Positions 10,867 to 21,636 are shown, counted from the first letter of the stretch. The stretch: DNA of 64,000 nucleotides from Serratia sp. M24T3 (GCF_000257645.1 NZ_AJHJ01000010.1:62001-126000); one strand, 5' to 3'. Numbers and translations are program-made. Notes: generated by a model not told the origin, from the sequence alone.

Positions 10867-10947
10867 CACTGTTTGTGATCCACTCTGCGGTAAAAAACTC
10901 AGTTTTTACCATACTTAATCCAGATGCTATGGATGACGGAGATGGCG

Positions 10948-12579
10948 ATGAACTGGGAAACTCACCGGGTGTTTAATCAGCCCAAACCTCTGAGCAACAG
11001 CAATTTATTCCTTTCTGATACCGCGTTGCGCGAAGCCGTAACCAGGCAACATGCGGCCTGGGATCTCGACGTGCTTGCCTCGCTGGGGCAGCAGCTGGGG
11101 TCGGTCGAATCTCTGGAGCTGGGGCGGCTTGCCAACGCCAATCCTCCCGATCTCTTACGTTTTGAACCCACCGGTGAACCGCTGGACGACGTGCGCTTTC
11201 ACCCTGCCTGGCATTTGCTGATGCAGGGACTCGTGGCCAACCGCGTGCACAATCTGTCGTGGGAAGAGGATGCGCGCATTGGCAGTTATGTCGCGCGAGC
11301 CGCTCGTTTCTTGTTGCATGCGCAGGTCGAAGCCGGAACGCTGTGTCCGATTACCATGACACATGGTGCGATCCCTTTGTTGCAACAGTCACTGCCTAAT
11401 GAATTCCAGTCTTGGTTAACGCCATTACTTTCAGACCGTTATGATGCGCATTTATTGCCCGGCGATAAAAAACGCGGGCTGTTGATTGGCATGGGTATGA
11501 CCGAGAAGCAGGGCGGTTCTGACGTGTTGAGCAATACCACCACCGCCACGCCAATTGAGAGCCGTGGGTCGGGCGAGTCTTATCGGCTGGTGGGGCATAA
11601 ATGGTTTTTCTCGGTACCACAAAGTGACGCGCATCTGGTGCTGGCACAGGCGCCTGGAGGCTTGTCCTGCTTCTTCCTGCCACGAGTTTTGCCAGATGGC
11701 GATCGCAATCACGTGCGTATTCAACGCCTGAAAGACAAGCTTGGTAATCGTTCGAACGCCAGCAGTGAGGTCGAATTTTTCGATGCCGTAGGTTGGCTAC
11801 TGGGAGAAGAGGGTGACGGCGTGCGGCATATCCTCAAGATGGGGGGACATACCCGTTTTGACTGCGCGCTGGGCAGCCACGGGATGATGCGCCGCGGATT
11901 TTCCGTCGCGCTGTATCATGCCTTTCAGCGGCAAGTATTCGGCAAGCCTCTGATTGAACAGCCTCTGATGCGTCAGGTGCTTTGCCGTATGGCGCTGCGG
12001 CTGGAGGGGCAAACGGCATTACTTTTCCGCCTGGCTCATGCGCGCGGAGAGACTGATAATGCCCAGGAACAGGTGCTCGCCCGCTTGCTCACACCGGCTG
12101 CAAAATTTGAGGTCTGTCGACAGGGAATGCCGTTTATCGCCGAGGCTATGGAGGTGTTGGGCGGCATAGGCTATTGCGAGGAAAGCGAGTTGTCGCGCCT
12201 GTATCGTGAAATGCCGGTTAACAGCATCTGGGAAGGCTCTGGAAACGTGATGTGTCTGGACGTATTGCGGAGCCTGAAAAAAATTCCTGCGGCACTGGAA
12301 ATGGTTCAGCAACGTCTGCATGAGGTACGAGGCCAGAATCGGCTGTTCGACAAAGCGGCGCGCCAGTTTGTGCAGCGACTGAAAAGGGCCGAAGAGGCGC
12401 AGGGGCGAATTTTTACCAGCCAGCTGTTTAACCTCTATGCCGCCGCCGAAATGCTGGAGTTTTCTTCACCGCCGCTGGCTGATGCCTGGTGTCGGCTGGT
12501 ACTCGACGATCGTGGCGATACGCTGATTGACGACCGCCTGTGCCAGCAACTCATTGAGCGGGCCATCGGCGTGCTTTAA
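10948..12579 (+). CDS. aidB: Isovaleryl-CoA dehydrogenase-like adaptive-response protein AidB
   Basis: The 543-residue flavoprotein belongs to the acyl-CoA dehydrogenase superfamily and is induced by alkylating agents in E. coli as part of the Ada response; it binds DNA and is thought to protect it. Conserved features include GMGMTEKQGGSDV, the flavin-binding W/FFSVPQSDAH region, EAMEVLGGIGYCEES and NSIWEGSGN. I chose ATG 10948 since the GGAGA at 10938 is correctly spaced and the product starts MNWETHRVFNQP as in the family; earlier in-frame ATGs at 10924 and 10942 lie at or before the ribosome-binding site. No Ada box could be recognised. E. coli yjfIJKLM-yjfC genes that normally precede it are absent. 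Confidence 0.94.
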   Translation: MNWETHRVFNQPKPLSNSNLFLSDTALREAVTRQHAAWDLDVLASLGQQLGSVESLELGRLANANPPDLLRFEPTGEPLDDVRFHPAWHLLMQGLVANRVHNLSWEEDARIGSYVARAARFLLHAQVEAGTLCPITMTHGAIPLLQQSLPNEFQSWLTPLLSDRYDAHLLPGDKKRGLLIGMGMTEKQGGSDVLSNTTTATPIESRGSGESYRLVGHKWFFSVPQSDAHLVLAQAPGGLSCFFLPRVLPDGDRNHVRIQRLKDKLGNRSNASSEVEFFDAVGWLLGEEGDGVRHILKMGGHTRFDCALGSHGMMRRGFSVALYHAFQRQVFGKPLIEQPLMRQVLCRMALRLEGQTALLFRLAHARGETDNAQEQVLARLLTPAAKFEVCRQGMPFIAEAMEVLGGIGYCEESELSRLYREMPVNSIWEGSGNVMCLDVLRSLKKIPAALEMVQQRLHEVRGQNRLFDKAARQFVQRLKRAEEAQGRIFTSQLFNLYAAAEMLEFSSPPLADAWCRLVLDDRGDTLIDDRLCQQLIERAIGVL

Positions 12580-12632
12580 CACGATGTTTATGAAGATAAT
12601 ATTGACGAATACGATATTGAAGCTGGCCGCTT

Positions 12633-12956
12633 TTATTTATACAGGATGGCTTCTGAATACCAGCGGCCCGGTCGAATCGAGTCGCTGATCAGCAGTATCT
12701 GGTAGTAATGCGCTCCTGCCTCATTGGCCTTGCGATGGATAGCACGTTCCACGTCCATTGGGCTGCCTACTACGTCGGCAGAAACAGTGCCGATTTTAGT
12801 CAGTGTAGTGGCCTGCGCGCGCACTATTTCCTGTGCTTTGTCTGTTGGCGGCGGTGGCGGTTCAGGCGTAGTCTTGAGCAGGCTACAGGCATTGAGCATG
12901 CACAATAAAAGTAGTGCACTGAGGCCTCGTTTAATCACGGCAAGTCTGATTTTCAT
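12633..12956 (-). CDS. bsmA: Biofilm peroxide-resistance lipoprotein BsmA (YjfO)
   Basis: This 107-residue protein starts with a lipoprotein signal: basic N-terminus, hydrophobic core and lipobox LNAC with Cys24 as the lipidated residue. A proline run follows (PEPPPPPT), then a DUF1471/YhcN-like fold ending in WYSEAILYK, which is the shared C-terminus of the BhsA/McbA/BsmA family. In E. coli BsmA affects biofilm under peroxide stress and lies between aidB and yjfP, exactly the context seen here. It converges on aidB with 53 bases between stops. YhcN at 33814 belongs to the same family. Confidence 0.85.
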   Translation of the reverse strand: MKIRLAVIKRGLSALLLLCMLNACSLLKTTPEPPPPPTDKAQEIVRAQATTLTKIGTVSADVVGSPMDVERAIHRKANEAGAHYYQILLISDSIRPGRWYSEAILYK

Positions 12957-13184
12957 ATTGGTATTCCCCAGAAGTCATTATTCAGTGTAGACCTGTCGCG
13001 CGCAGTCTGGCGAGGCGCATCTTGTGTCAATTCGCTATCTTCAGTTGATATTGTTTTAACCCCTGTCGGCTGGTTATAAAACATAGCAAAAAGTTAGTGG
13101 TGGCATTTTTTCAGGCAGATAAACTGAAGCTCGTCACTTACAGGCAGCCTGACCCATTGAGGCCTGAAAACCAAGGAGCGAGAG

Positions 13185-13934
13185 ATGGTTGAATTGTTCG
13201 AGGAAGACGTTGAGGGGATTCAGATAATCCACGCGGTTCCTGCCGGGAAATATCATGAATTACTGCCGACTGTGTTCTTCTATCACGGATTTACCTCTTC
13301 GAAAGAAATCTATTCCTACTTTGGTTACACTTTGGCCAAGGCTGGTTTTCGGGTGATATTGCCCGACGCATTAATGCACGGCGCTCGCGCTGAGCAGGAT
13401 GAAAGTGTGCTGTTGAAAAACTTTTGGCGAATTCTGCAAAATAACGTCACCGAGCTTGCCCTGCTGAAAGAAACCTTTGTTGCGCGCGGATTGGCCGATG
13501 AAAAACGCCTTGGCGTCGGTGGTGTGTCAATGGGGGGAATGACTGCCATGGCGGCGCTGGTGCAATATCCGTGGGTGAAAGCGGCGGCTAATTTGATGGG
13601 GTCAGGCTACTTCTCTTCACTTTCAGACCATCTTTTCCCGTCTTATGGTGGCGGCAGCGAACTGTCGCGTGAAGATTTTGAACGCCAAACGGCGCTGTTG
13701 CTGAGTCTGGATATCAGCAATAAAACCTCGATAATCGCCAAAAAACCGCTGTTTGTCTGGCATGGCGAAAAAGATGATCTGGTGCCTTACATTGAAAGCT
13801 TGAAACTTAAGCAGGCGCTTGAGTCATATAACCAGGCTGCTAACCTGACTTTTATCAGCGAACCCGAGGCGAAACACAAAGTTTCTGTCAACGGATCGAT
13901 TCATGCGACCGATTTTTTTGCCGCCCATCTGTAA
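13185..13934 (+). CDS. yjfP: Serine esterase YjfP (alpha/beta hydrolase)
   Basis: The protein has 249 residues, the same length as E. coli YjfP, a carboxylesterase active on short acyl esters. The oxyanion-side HGFTSS motif is near residue 34, the nucleophile elbow GVSMGG has Ser115, an acidic catalytic residue is likely in WHGEKDDLVP and the histidine in the segment EAKHKV near the C-terminus. No signal peptide, so it is cytoplasmic. A good AAGGAG precedes ATG 13185. It stands alone, followed by the rpsF promoter region. Physiological substrate unknown. Confidence 0.9.
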   Translation: MVELFEEDVEGIQIIHAVPAGKYHELLPTVFFYHGFTSSKEIYSYFGYTLAKAGFRVILPDALMHGARAEQDESVLLKNFWRILQNNVTELALLKETFVARGLADEKRLGVGGVSMGGMTAMAALVQYPWVKAAANLMGSGYFSSLSDHLFPSYGGGSELSREDFERQTALLLSLDISNKTSIIAKKPLFVWHGEKDDLVPYIESLKLKQALESYNQAANLTFISEPEAKHKVSVNGSIHATDFFAAHL

Positions 13935-14012
13935 TTTCACTGTAAAAAACGTCTACAGATCAAACAAAACTCGCTAACTGAACCGCGCCGAAAAATTAAT
14001 CAGACTGGGTCC

Positions 14013-14041
14013 TTGAGTTTCTTGGCTCCCAGTCATATAAT
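14013..14041 (+). promoter_or_regulatory. Sigma-70 promoter of the rpsF-priB-rpsR-rplI operon
   Basis: TTGAGT (14013-14018) and a consensus TATAAT (14036-14041) are separated by exactly 17 bases. The predicted start site near 14048 leaves a leader of about 94 bases before rpsF. Confidence 0.75.
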
Positions 14042-14094
14042 TGCGCGTCATTTTTTCAGCCGTACACATAACACGTTCCTTGCTTCCATGGGCC

Positions 14095-14534
<440 letters not shown>

Positions 14535-14542
14535 TAATTGTG

Positions 14543-15089
<547 letters not shown>

Positions 15090-15128
15090 TAGGCCACTGT
15101 CCATAAACGACTTTGAGAGGTTAAGGTA

Positions 15129-15581
15129 ATGCAAGTTATTCTGCTTGATAAAGTAGCAAACCTGGGCAGCCTGGGTGATCAAGTTAACGTTAAAGCGGGC
15201 TACGCTCGTAACTTCCTGGTACCACAGGGCAAAGCTGTTCCTGCTACCAAGAAAAACGTTGAGTATTTCGAAGCACGTCGTGCAGAACTGGAAGCTAAAT
15301 TAGCTGACGTTCTGGGCGCCGCTGAAGCTCGCGCAACCAGCATCAACGAACTGGGCTCTGTTACCATCGCGTCTAAAGCAGGCGACGAAGGTAAACTGTT
15401 CGGCTCTATCGGTACCCGTGACATCGCTGACGCAGTAACTGCGGCTGGTGTTAAGGTTTCCAAGAGCGAAGTTCGTCTGCCAGAAGGCGTTCTGCGCACT
15501 CTGGGTGAGCACGAAGTGGACTTCCAGGTTCACAGCGACGTGTTTGCCAAGCTGACTGTAGTACTGGTTGCTGAAGCGTAA
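15129..15581 (+). CDS. rplI: 50S ribosomal protein L9
   Basis: This 150-residue protein matches L9: globular N-domain [17 protein letters not shown], then [12 protein letters not shown], the long connecting helix rich in Ala and Glu (about 45-75) and the C-domain. It binds near the L1 stalk and influences frame maintenance. It closes the operon, with a strong terminator 24 bases after the stop. Confidence 0.98.
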   Translation: MQVILLDKVANLGSLGDQVNVKAGYARNFLVPQGKAVPATKKNVEYFEARRAELEAKLADVLGAAEARATSINELGSVTIASKAGDEGKLFGSIGTRDIADAVTAAGVKVSKSEVRLPEGVLRTLGEHEVDFQVHSDVFAKLTVVLVAEA

Positions 15582-15604
15582 TATTACGCTTTAAGTAGTC
15601 TGTC

Positions 15605-15638
15605 AAAACGCCGGCCTTGTGCCGGCGTTTTGCATTTT
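15605..15638 (+). terminator. Intrinsic terminator after rplI
   Basis: AAAACGCCGGC and GCCGGCGTTTT form an 11-bp stem with a CTTGT-type loop, followed by a T-rich stretch. Because A and T tracts flank both sides, it can also serve ytfB, which ends at 15651 on the other strand. Confidence 0.85.
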
Positions 15639-15650
15639 AAGAGCGGGGAT

Positions 15651-16367
15651 TTAGCGCTGGCGCTGATAGCTTCCATCTGACTGGCGAGTAAAGGTCACAG
15701 TATTATTTTGATCGTTAGTCACTTGCAAGGCAGTCACGACCCCTTGGCTATTAACCTGAATTCTAACCTGCTGACCGGCGTGCAGATTGCTCAACGGTTT
15801 ATCATTACCCTCCACCTGCGCCATGGCAAACACGTCATTGACCATCAGATTGTTATCGCGGAACAGCTGGGCCAGCGTCTGACCTGACTGAATCTGATAA
15901 TTTCTCCAATTACCCTGCGGCTGCTGAGTTGCCGGCTGCGAGTTGTCATTCTGTGGAAGCTGAGTGGTTCGCCCCTGTTCGTTGCGTAAATCGGCCTGCA
16001 TCGGTATCGAGGTTGGCTGATCCGAAGGCGCATAGGTATTTGTGGGTGAATAAGGCCACAACATTGCCACCAATACCACGATAATGCTGACAATAATCCA
16101 GCGGCGGTGGAACAGCGGCAGTGGCTCCATCCAGTGAAAATCGTCGCTCAGGTGCCAGATTTTTGACAGCGGCGATGGCGCCCTTGGTTTTAATACTGGA
16201 CGCTCAATTGCACCTGCTTCCAACTCAGAATCTTGTGACAGATCAGCCTCGTTTTCCGTCTCTGGGGCTTTCTTGCGCAATGGCCTTTGCATAATCGAAA
16301 TCCAGGATCTCAACATCGGTTGATAAATGCGGGTGGCCTTCCTTCTCCTGGGCGGGTATTTGCCCAT
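15651..16367 (-). CDS. ytfB: OapA/YtfB family cell-envelope protein with LysM-like C-terminus
   Basis: The 238-residue protein has a basic N-terminus, a single transmembrane segment (about residues 90-105, WIIVSIIVVLVAMLW), a Gln/Asn/Pro-rich linker, and a C-terminal OapA/LysM-like domain with QIQSGQTLAQLFRDNNL. E. coli YtfB localises to the septum and binds glycan; the homologue in Haemophilus, OapA, affects colony opacity. The start at 16367 has AGAGG about 6 bases upstream on the reverse strand; Met18 and Met26 are weaker alternatives. It sits between rplI and fklB as in E. coli (minus yjfZ, ytfA). Confidence 0.85.
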   Translation of the reverse strand: MGKYPPRRRKATRIYQPMLRSWISIMQRPLRKKAPETENEADLSQDSELEAGAIERPVLKPRAPSPLSKIWHLSDDFHWMEPLPLFHRRWIIVSIIVVLVAMLWPYSPTNTYAPSDQPTSIPMQADLRNEQGRTTQLPQNDNSQPATQQPQGNWRNYQIQSGQTLAQLFRDNNLMVNDVFAMAQVEGNDKPLSNLHAGQQVRIQVNSQGVVTALQVTNDQNNTVTFTRQSDGSYQRQR

Positions 16368-16456
16368 GACAACCTCTCTTGTTACGCCAATTACTAATGA
16401 AATCAGATGTAAATAACCTAACGTTAGTATAGCTGTTTAACCGCCTCTCGCGATAT

Positions 16457-16830
16457 CCCCTTCATCCTTTGAAATACAGGGGCGTTGGCTGCCTTCACTC
16501 ACTCCAGTCACTGACTTGTGTCAGCTCCTGAAGATTCGTTCAGTTGCCGCCTGCCTGTCTTCCAAATGCTATTGGGGAAACCCCTTTATCCTTTGAAATA
16601 CAGGAGCGTTGGCCGCCTTCGTTCACCTCGGTCACTGACTTTTGTCAGCTCTTGAAGGTTCGCTCAGTTGCCGCCTGCCTGTATTCCAAATGCTATTGGG
16701 GAAACCCCCTTCATCCTTTGAAATACAGGGGCGTTGGCTGCCTTCACTCACTCCAGTCACTGACTTGTGTCAGCTCCTGAAGATTCGCTCAGTTGCTGAC
16801 TTCGTTCACCTCGGTTACTTATTTGTGCAA
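16457..16830. repeat. Tandem array of a palindromic ~124-bp repeat (three units plus a partial fourth)
   Basis: The motif CATCCTTTGAAATACAGG recurs at 16463, 16587 (first base T) and 16712, giving periods of 124 and 125 bases. Each full unit begins with TTTGAAATACAGG and ends with CCTGTMTTCCAAA, which are near-perfect inverted repeats, and has a central hairpin CTGAC-TTGT-GTCAG. The third unit loses its right arm and runs into CTTCGTTCACCTCGGTTACTT (16800-16820), a piece of another unit's left half. Such palindromic intergenic repeats are common in Yersinia and Serratia relatives; I cannot name the family. Apparent ORFs over this array are by-products of the repeat. Confidence 0.85.
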
Positions 16831-16933
16831 GGTGAAGCGGGGTGTTACCTATCGTTTTTCGCTGTAATATTTTACCCAAAAGTCCTGCGCTGTTATGCTG
16901 CGTCTTCGACTTTTTATGATTAAAGGAAATTCC

Positions 16934-17554
16934 ATGACAACCCCTTCATTTGACAGCGTTGAGGCTCAGGCAAGTTACGGTATCGGCTTGCAGGTCGGTC
17001 AACAGTTGCAAGAATCTGGTTTAGAAGGCCTTGAGCCTGATGCTCTTCTTGCAGGTTTACGCGATGCGCTGGAAGGGAATACCCCTGCTGTGCCAGTTGA
17101 CGTAGTTCACCGTGCGCTGCGTGAAGTTCACGAACGTGCTGATGCCGTTCGTCGTCAACGTCAAGAAGCCTTGGCCGTTGAAGGTCAGGAATTCCTGGCT
17201 ACCAATGCACAGCGTGAAGGCGTGACCAGCACTGAATCAGGCCTGCAATTCTCTGTAATCACTCAGGGCGAAGGCCCAATCCCTGGCCGTCAGGACCGCG
17301 TTCGCGTTCACTATACCGGCAAACTGATTGACGGCACGGTATTCGACAGCTCTGTACAGCGTGGCGAGCCGGCTGAGTTCCCGGTTAACGGCGTCATTGC
17401 TGGCTGGATTGAAGCACTGACTCTGATGCCAGTGGGTTCCAAGTGGCAGCTGTATATCCCTCACAACCTGGCTTACGGTGAGCGTGGTGCTGGTGCATCT
17501 ATCCCGCCATTCAGCGCGCTGACTTTCGAAGTTGAGCTGCTGGAAATCCTGTAA
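16934..17554 (+). CDS. fklB: FKBP-type peptidyl-prolyl cis-trans isomerase FklB (FKBP22)
   Basis: The 206-residue protein consists of an N-terminal helical dimerisation domain (about 1-90) and a C-terminal FKBP domain with [28 protein letters not shown] and [12 protein letters not shown]. It lacks a cleavable signal. I chose ATG 16934 ([16 protein letters not shown]), which has AAGGA 8 bases upstream and gives the E. coli length; an in-frame ATG at 16895 has no ribosome-binding site. A terminator follows. E. coli cycA and ytfEFGH, found between fklB and cpdB there, are absent. Confidence 0.95.
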   Translation: MTTPSFDSVEAQASYGIGLQVGQQLQESGLEGLEPDALLAGLRDALEGNTPAVPVDVVHRALREVHERADAVRRQRQEALAVEGQEFLATNAQREGVTSTESGLQFSVITQGEGPIPGRQDRVRVHYTGKLIDGTVFDSSVQRGEPAEFPVNGVIAGWIEALTLMPVGSKWQLYIPHNLAYGERGAGASIPPFSALTFEVELLEIL

Positions 17555-17594
17555 TCTATTGATTGCATAAAGAAGCACAGAAGTTGTGATTTAG

Positions 17595-17619
17595 AAAAGG
17601 CGCCTTGAGCGCCTTTTTT
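17595..17619 (+). terminator. Intrinsic terminator after fklB
   Basis: AAAAGGCGC and GCGCCTTTTTT pair around CTTGA and end in six T. The cpdB stop codon lies 23 bases further on the other strand. Confidence 0.85.
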
Positions 17620-17641
17620 GTTGCCGGCGATCTCATCACGT

Positions 17642-19603
17642 TTAATGACGCTGCGACTGCAAGTCTATTTGATAGAGAGCAAAACCCACTGCGTCAGTGC
17701 CTTTGGCGATCATTGGATATTGGGCCTGAGTTTTAATGAACTCTGCGGCTTTGGCGTCCGGTGACGTTTCAAAACGAATATCTAGCGGCTGCGAGGCGTA
17801 AATCGGTGCTAAACGCCAGTTATTGTCGGCGCTTGGTGTAACCGCCCCGTGCTTTTTGCTCTCGGCACTGATGTAAGCCGCGAGCACCGCACGGTTTTCG
17901 TCGGGCGAAGCAAAGGCAACGTGCTTGTCGCCGGTACCGGCAAATTTACCGCCGTAAGCGCGATAATTATTGGTCGCCACCAGGAAGACTGCGTCGGGTT
18001 TAACTGGCTTGCCCTGATAGGTCAGGTTTTTAATGCGTTCAGCATTTTTATTGATGAGATTGCACTCGCCGTCAAAGCGAGCGGGCTGGGTGACATCGAT
18101 CTGATAGTTAACGCCGTCAATTACGTCGAAATTATAGGTACGAAAACCTTCCCAGTTAATCAATGACTGAGGTTTACTGCTGTTAACGTCAATCTGATTA
18201 AACTCTCCTGCCGAACATTCGAGCCAGTCCTTTACTTCCTGACCCGTTACCTTCATAACGACCAAAGTATTTGGATAAAGATAGAGATCGGCGGCATTGC
18301 GAAAGGTCAGCGGCCCTTTTTCAACTTCTACAAAGCTGGCCGGATCGTTTTTACGCCCACCGGCTTTGAAAGGTGCAGCGGCAGAGAGTACCGGAAGATC
18401 TGCCAGATCGGGATCGCCCTGAATAAAGTGTTCTGTGTAGGCTTTCTGCGCGTTATTGACGATCTGCACTGTCGGATCGTCCTGAACTAGCGAAAGGTAG
18501 CTGTACATATTGGCCGTAGACTTTCCGATGGGCTGGCCGACAAACTCGCGGGTGGCATTATGATCCGCCTCCAGTACTTTTACTAAATTGGGATCTTCCG
18601 CCGCCAGGGATTTTTTTGCTGCAAGATCGTAAATCGGCCGCGCCTGGGCCTTGGCATGGCTGACTTTCCAACTGCCATCGTCATTATTCAGTACCAGATC
18701 CACCACGCCAAGATGGTCACCCCACATGCCCGGCATTACTGCGGGTATGCCGTTTAAGGTGCCCTGCTGGATATCCGCGCCTTTGATATTGGCAAACTCC
18801 GCACTTGGAAACACCGCGTGCGCATGGCCAAACATAATCGCATCGATGCCTTTTACCTGGCTGAGATAATAGACCGAGTTCTCAGCCAGCGTTTTGTAAG
18901 GTTCGGCAGAAAGGCCGGAATGCGGGATAGCAACAATGATATCGGCACCTTGTTTACGTATTTCCGGCAGCCATTTTTTGGCCGTTTCGGTGATATCAGC
19001 TACTGTGACCTTGCCCTGTAAGTTAGTTTTGTCCCACACCATGATTTGCGGCGGTACGAAACCGATATAGCCGATCCGCAGATTGTGGGTTTTGCCTTCG
19101 CTGTCGGTTACCTGATTATTGGTAATGATAAACGGCGTAAACAGCGGCTTGCCGGTTTTTGCGTCAATAACATTGGCATTGATATAGGGAAATTTTGCTC
19201 CGGCCAGGGCTTTTTTCAGATAGTCCAGACCATAGTTGAACTCGTGATTCCCCAGATTACCCACCGCATAGTCGAGGGTATTCATTGCCTTGTAGACCGG
19301 GTGAATATCACCGGTTTTAAGCCCTCTGGCCGCCATATAATCACCCAATGGACTGCCTTGAATAACGTCACCGTTGTCTACCAGCACCGAATTTTTGACT
19401 TCGCTACGGGCGGCCTCAATCAGGCTTGCGGTACGCACCAGGCCAAATTTTTCGGTAGGTTTATCTTTGTAATAGTCGAAGTCCATCATATTGCTGTGCA
19501 GGTCGGTGGTTTCCATGATGCGCAGATCCACCGTAGCTGCCTGTGCTGTTACCGCCAAAATTGAAATTGCCAGTGCAGAAAGTTGAAGGTGACGCTTAAG
19601 CAT
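17642..19603 (-). CDS. cpdB: Periplasmic 2',3'-cyclic-nucleotide 2'-phosphodiesterase / 3'-nucleotidase CpdB
   Basis: The 653-residue protein hydrolyses 2',3'-cyclic nucleotides and 3'-nucleotides in the periplasm, feeding nucleoside uptake. A signal peptide covers residues 1-22 and ends in AQA. The metallophosphoesterase domain has [12 protein letters not shown] near the mature N-terminus and [15 protein letters not shown]; the C-terminal nucleotidase domain carries substrate-stacking motifs such as NNYRAYGG. The length is close to the E. coli protein (647). It is transcribed divergently from cysQ across a 258-base gap. Confidence 0.95.
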   Translation of the reverse strand: MLKRHLQLSALAISILAVTAQAATVDLRIMETTDLHSNMMDFDYYKDKPTEKFGLVRTASLIEAARSEVKNSVLVDNGDVIQGSPLGDYMAARGLKTGDIHPVYKAMNTLDYAVGNLGNHEFNYGLDYLKKALAGAKFPYINANVIDAKTGKPLFTPFIITNNQVTDSEGKTHNLRIGYIGFVPPQIMVWDKTNLQGKVTVADITETAKKWLPEIRKQGADIIVAIPHSGLSAEPYKTLAENSVYYLSQVKGIDAIMFGHAHAVFPSAEFANIKGADIQQGTLNGIPAVMPGMWGDHLGVVDLVLNNDDGSWKVSHAKAQARPIYDLAAKKSLAAEDPNLVKVLEADHNATREFVGQPIGKSTANMYSYLSLVQDDPTVQIVNNAQKAYTEHFIQGDPDLADLPVLSAAAPFKAGGRKNDPASFVEVEKGPLTFRNAADLYLYPNTLVVMKVTGQEVKDWLECSAGEFNQIDVNSSKPQSLINWEGFRTYNFDVIDGVNYQIDVTQPARFDGECNLINKNAERIKNLTYQGKPVKPDAVFLVATNNYRAYGGKFAGTGDKHVAFASPDENRAVLAAYISAESKKHGAVTPSADNNWRLAPIYASQPLDIRFETSPDAKAAEFIKTQAQYPMIAKGTDAVGFALYQIDLQSQRH

Positions 19604-19861
19604 AATAAAGGCTCCGTCAGAGAAGTTTTGCAGGGGAAATAAGACATGTATCTCAAAAATATTAGAGAATGTAACCAGCTGTCACTAATAAGTGTGATCT
19701 ATGACGAATTAATAGCCGAGACGACGTAGGGAAGATTATCCAAATAAATTGCTTTGAAATTAAATCATTAACAGAATCCAAATACGGGATGGCTATTAGC
19801 GGCAAAAAAAACTAGGCTTAATTAAATATGATGAATTCCTGAATTAAGTACTGAGGTGACT

Positions 19862-20605
19862 ATGTTGGAACAAATTTGCCAGCTCGCCCGCGATGCAGGC
19901 GTTGCGATTTTGAAGGTCTACGACGGAGAACAGCCGCTCAATGCCCGTCAGAAAAATGATGATTCACCGGTGACTGCCGCAGACATTGCCGCGCATAACG
20001 TGATCAAAAAAGGGTTGCTGGCGTTGGATCCTTCGATACCGCTGCTGTCGGAAGAAGATCCGCCTTCGTGGTCCGTACGTCAGAACTGGACCCGTTTCTG
20101 GTTGGTCGACCCTTTGGACGGCACCAAGGAGTTCCTTAAGCGCAACGGCGAGTTTACCGTTAACATTGCATTGATTGAAAACGGTAGCCCGGTGCTTGGC
20201 GTGGTATACGTGCCGGTGACTGGCGTAATGTACGCCGCCGCCGAGGGCAAAGCCTGGAAAGAAGAAGACGGCCAGCGGGTCGAGATCACTGCCCGCGAAG
20301 CGCATCCGCCGCTGGTGGTGGTGAGCCGCTCACACAGCGACGATCAGGAGTTGCAGGATTATCTGGCGCAGCTCGGTGAGCATCAGACGGTAACCATTGG
20401 TTCCTCCCTGAAGTTTTGTCTGGTCGCAGAAGGTGCTGCCCAGCTTTATCCGCGCTTTGGACCAACCTCAGTGTGGGACACTGCTGCTGGCCACGCCGTG
20501 GCGAGCGCCGCCGGTGCTACCGTCACCGACTGGCAGGGTCAGACCCTTACCTATACTCCGAAAGAATCATTCCTTAATCCTGGATTCAGGGTTTCGCTGT
20601 TTTAA
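19862..20605 (+). CDS. cysQ: 3'(2'),5'-bisphosphate nucleotidase CysQ
   Basis: The 247-residue inositol-monophosphatase-family enzyme removes the 3'-phosphate from PAP, relieving product inhibition during sulfate assimilation. Metal-binding motifs [16 protein letters not shown] and WDTAAGHAV are all present in order. I chose ATG 19862 with GAGGTG just upstream; a GTG two codons earlier is part of that ribosome-binding site. It converges with ytfJ. Confidence 0.96.
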   Translation: MLEQICQLARDAGVAILKVYDGEQPLNARQKNDDSPVTAADIAAHNVIKKGLLALDPSIPLLSEEDPPSWSVRQNWTRFWLVDPLDGTKEFLKRNGEFTVNIALIENGSPVLGVVYVPVTGVMYAAAEGKAWKEEDGQRVEITAREAHPPLVVVSRSHSDDQELQDYLAQLGEHQTVTIGSSLKFCLVAEGAAQLYPRFGPTSVWDTAAGHAVASAAGATVTDWQGQTLTYTPKESFLNPGFRVSLF

Positions 20606-20637
20606 GCTGTTTAAATTGACCTGTCTGGTTAAGCGGG

Positions 20638-20668
20638 GGAGTAAAAGCGCTATTCGGGCTTTTACTCC
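20638..20668. other. Perfect 11-bp hairpin between convergent cysQ and ytfJ
   Basis: GGAGTAAAAGC (20638-20648) and GCTTTTACTCC (20658-20668) are perfectly complementary with a 9-base loop. The right arm includes the ytfJ stop codon. Neither direction has a T-tract, so it is a weak terminator or an mRNA 3'-end stabiliser shared by the two genes. Confidence 0.6.
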
Positions 20669-21219
20669 TTAACCAACTGATTCACCGTATCTATCACTTT
20701 CTGCACTTCCTGCGATGTTAACGCGCCTTCTTTGGCGAAGCGAATCATCCCGTTTTTATCCAGCACGATGATAGCTGAGCTCTTGCTCTGCAATTGCCAC
20801 GCCTTTTTAACTTCCCCGTTGCTGTCGACGATGACCTGTGACCAGGGAAACTCTTTTTTACCGCTTTCAATGCTGTTACGCACAAACAGGCCGGTGCCTA
20901 TAATTGCGTCGTCAGTATTCACGATAGTGGTGGTTTGGTAGCGATCGCGCGGCAGATTATCTTGCCGAATTGCCTCAATCAATGGTTCGTTCATCTCTTT
21001 TGCCGCGGTTCTGCCAGCCATGTGCTGAACGATGCGCACCTTGCCGGGCAACTTGGCGCTGTTCCAGCGGCTATAGCTAAATTGACCATTTTCATAGCTC
21101 AGCTCACCTTTGTCGTCCACGCCGACGGCGGCAAGGCGGCTGCCGATCTCAAAATTGTGGGCTGAAGCCATAAATGAAACTAATAAGCAGGCTATAATTG
21201 ATAAATACTTAACTAGCAT
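20662..21219 (-). CDS. ytfJ: Exported YtfJ-family protein (thioredoxin-like fold)
   Basis: The 185-residue protein has a signal peptide of about 20 residues ending in ASA and a mature domain matching YtfJ, with WNSAKLPGKVRIVQHMAGR, TTTIVNTDDA and PWSQVIVDSNGEVKKAWQL. The fold resembles thioredoxin/peroxiredoxin proteins but the usual CxxC is absent, so redox activity is doubtful and the role is unknown. I chose the ATG at 21219, which has AGGAG about 6 bases upstream; a start 5 codons earlier (21234) has no ribosome-binding site. Confidence 0.88.
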   Translation of the reverse strand: MLVKYLSIIACLLVSFMASAHNFEIGSRLAAVGVDDKGELSYENGQFSYSRWNSAKLPGKVRIVQHMAGRTAAKEMNEPLIEAIRQDNLPRDRYQTTTIVNTDDAIIGTGLFVRNSIESGKKEFPWSQVIVDSNGEVKKAWQLQSKSSAIIVLDKNGMIRFAKEGALTSQEVQKVIDTVNQLVKE

Positions 21220-21384
21220 AGATTCTCCTGACAATTTTAGTGAGGAAAGGGATTTATGATGTCATCGATATTGTGACCTGAGTGAATCATAGGTGGGGGT
21301 TAAGTGGTCTGTCCTGTTGAAATGTCAACAATGTGCTGTGCTTAGCAAAAATTTGGATTTTGTCTCATAGTTCTGGAGGATAAA

Positions 21385-21426
21385 ATGGTGAAAAATTTAC
21401 GCGCTGTAATATCCGGTACATATTGA
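21385..21426 (+). CDS. Possible 13-residue leader ORF upstream of ytfK
   Basis: An ATG at 21385 is preceded by the strong ribosome-binding sequence GGAGG with about 6-7 bases spacing. It encodes MVKNLRAVISGTY and stops at TGA 21424-21426. It is the only translated-looking element in the 417-base gap between ytfJ and ytfK. There is no homology I recognise; the case rests on the ribosome-binding site alone, so it may be chance. Confidence 0.3.
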   Translation: MVKNLRAVISGTY

Positions 21427-21636
21427 AGCGTTAAACTATGCAGCGTTTATAAATAAAGATTCAATATCGTCAGTCTGTGTAAAAGTAGTGAAATAGACTG
21501 GTGGCAAAGGAACTGAGTGCTATCTTTTAGGTCTACTCAGCGTATAGCAGTACAACTCAGACAATCTGTAATCAATAGCATTAATCAACGCAGGGTCTGA
21601 GCCAACGAAATACTCAAGGGAGGAAAGTGAAATAAG

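Noticed and set aside
16544-16923. Overlapping forward ORFs of 78 and 93 codons upstream of fklB
   Set aside because: They are produced by the tandem palindromic repeat; the peptide repeats in step with the DNA unit and lacks a ribosome-binding site.
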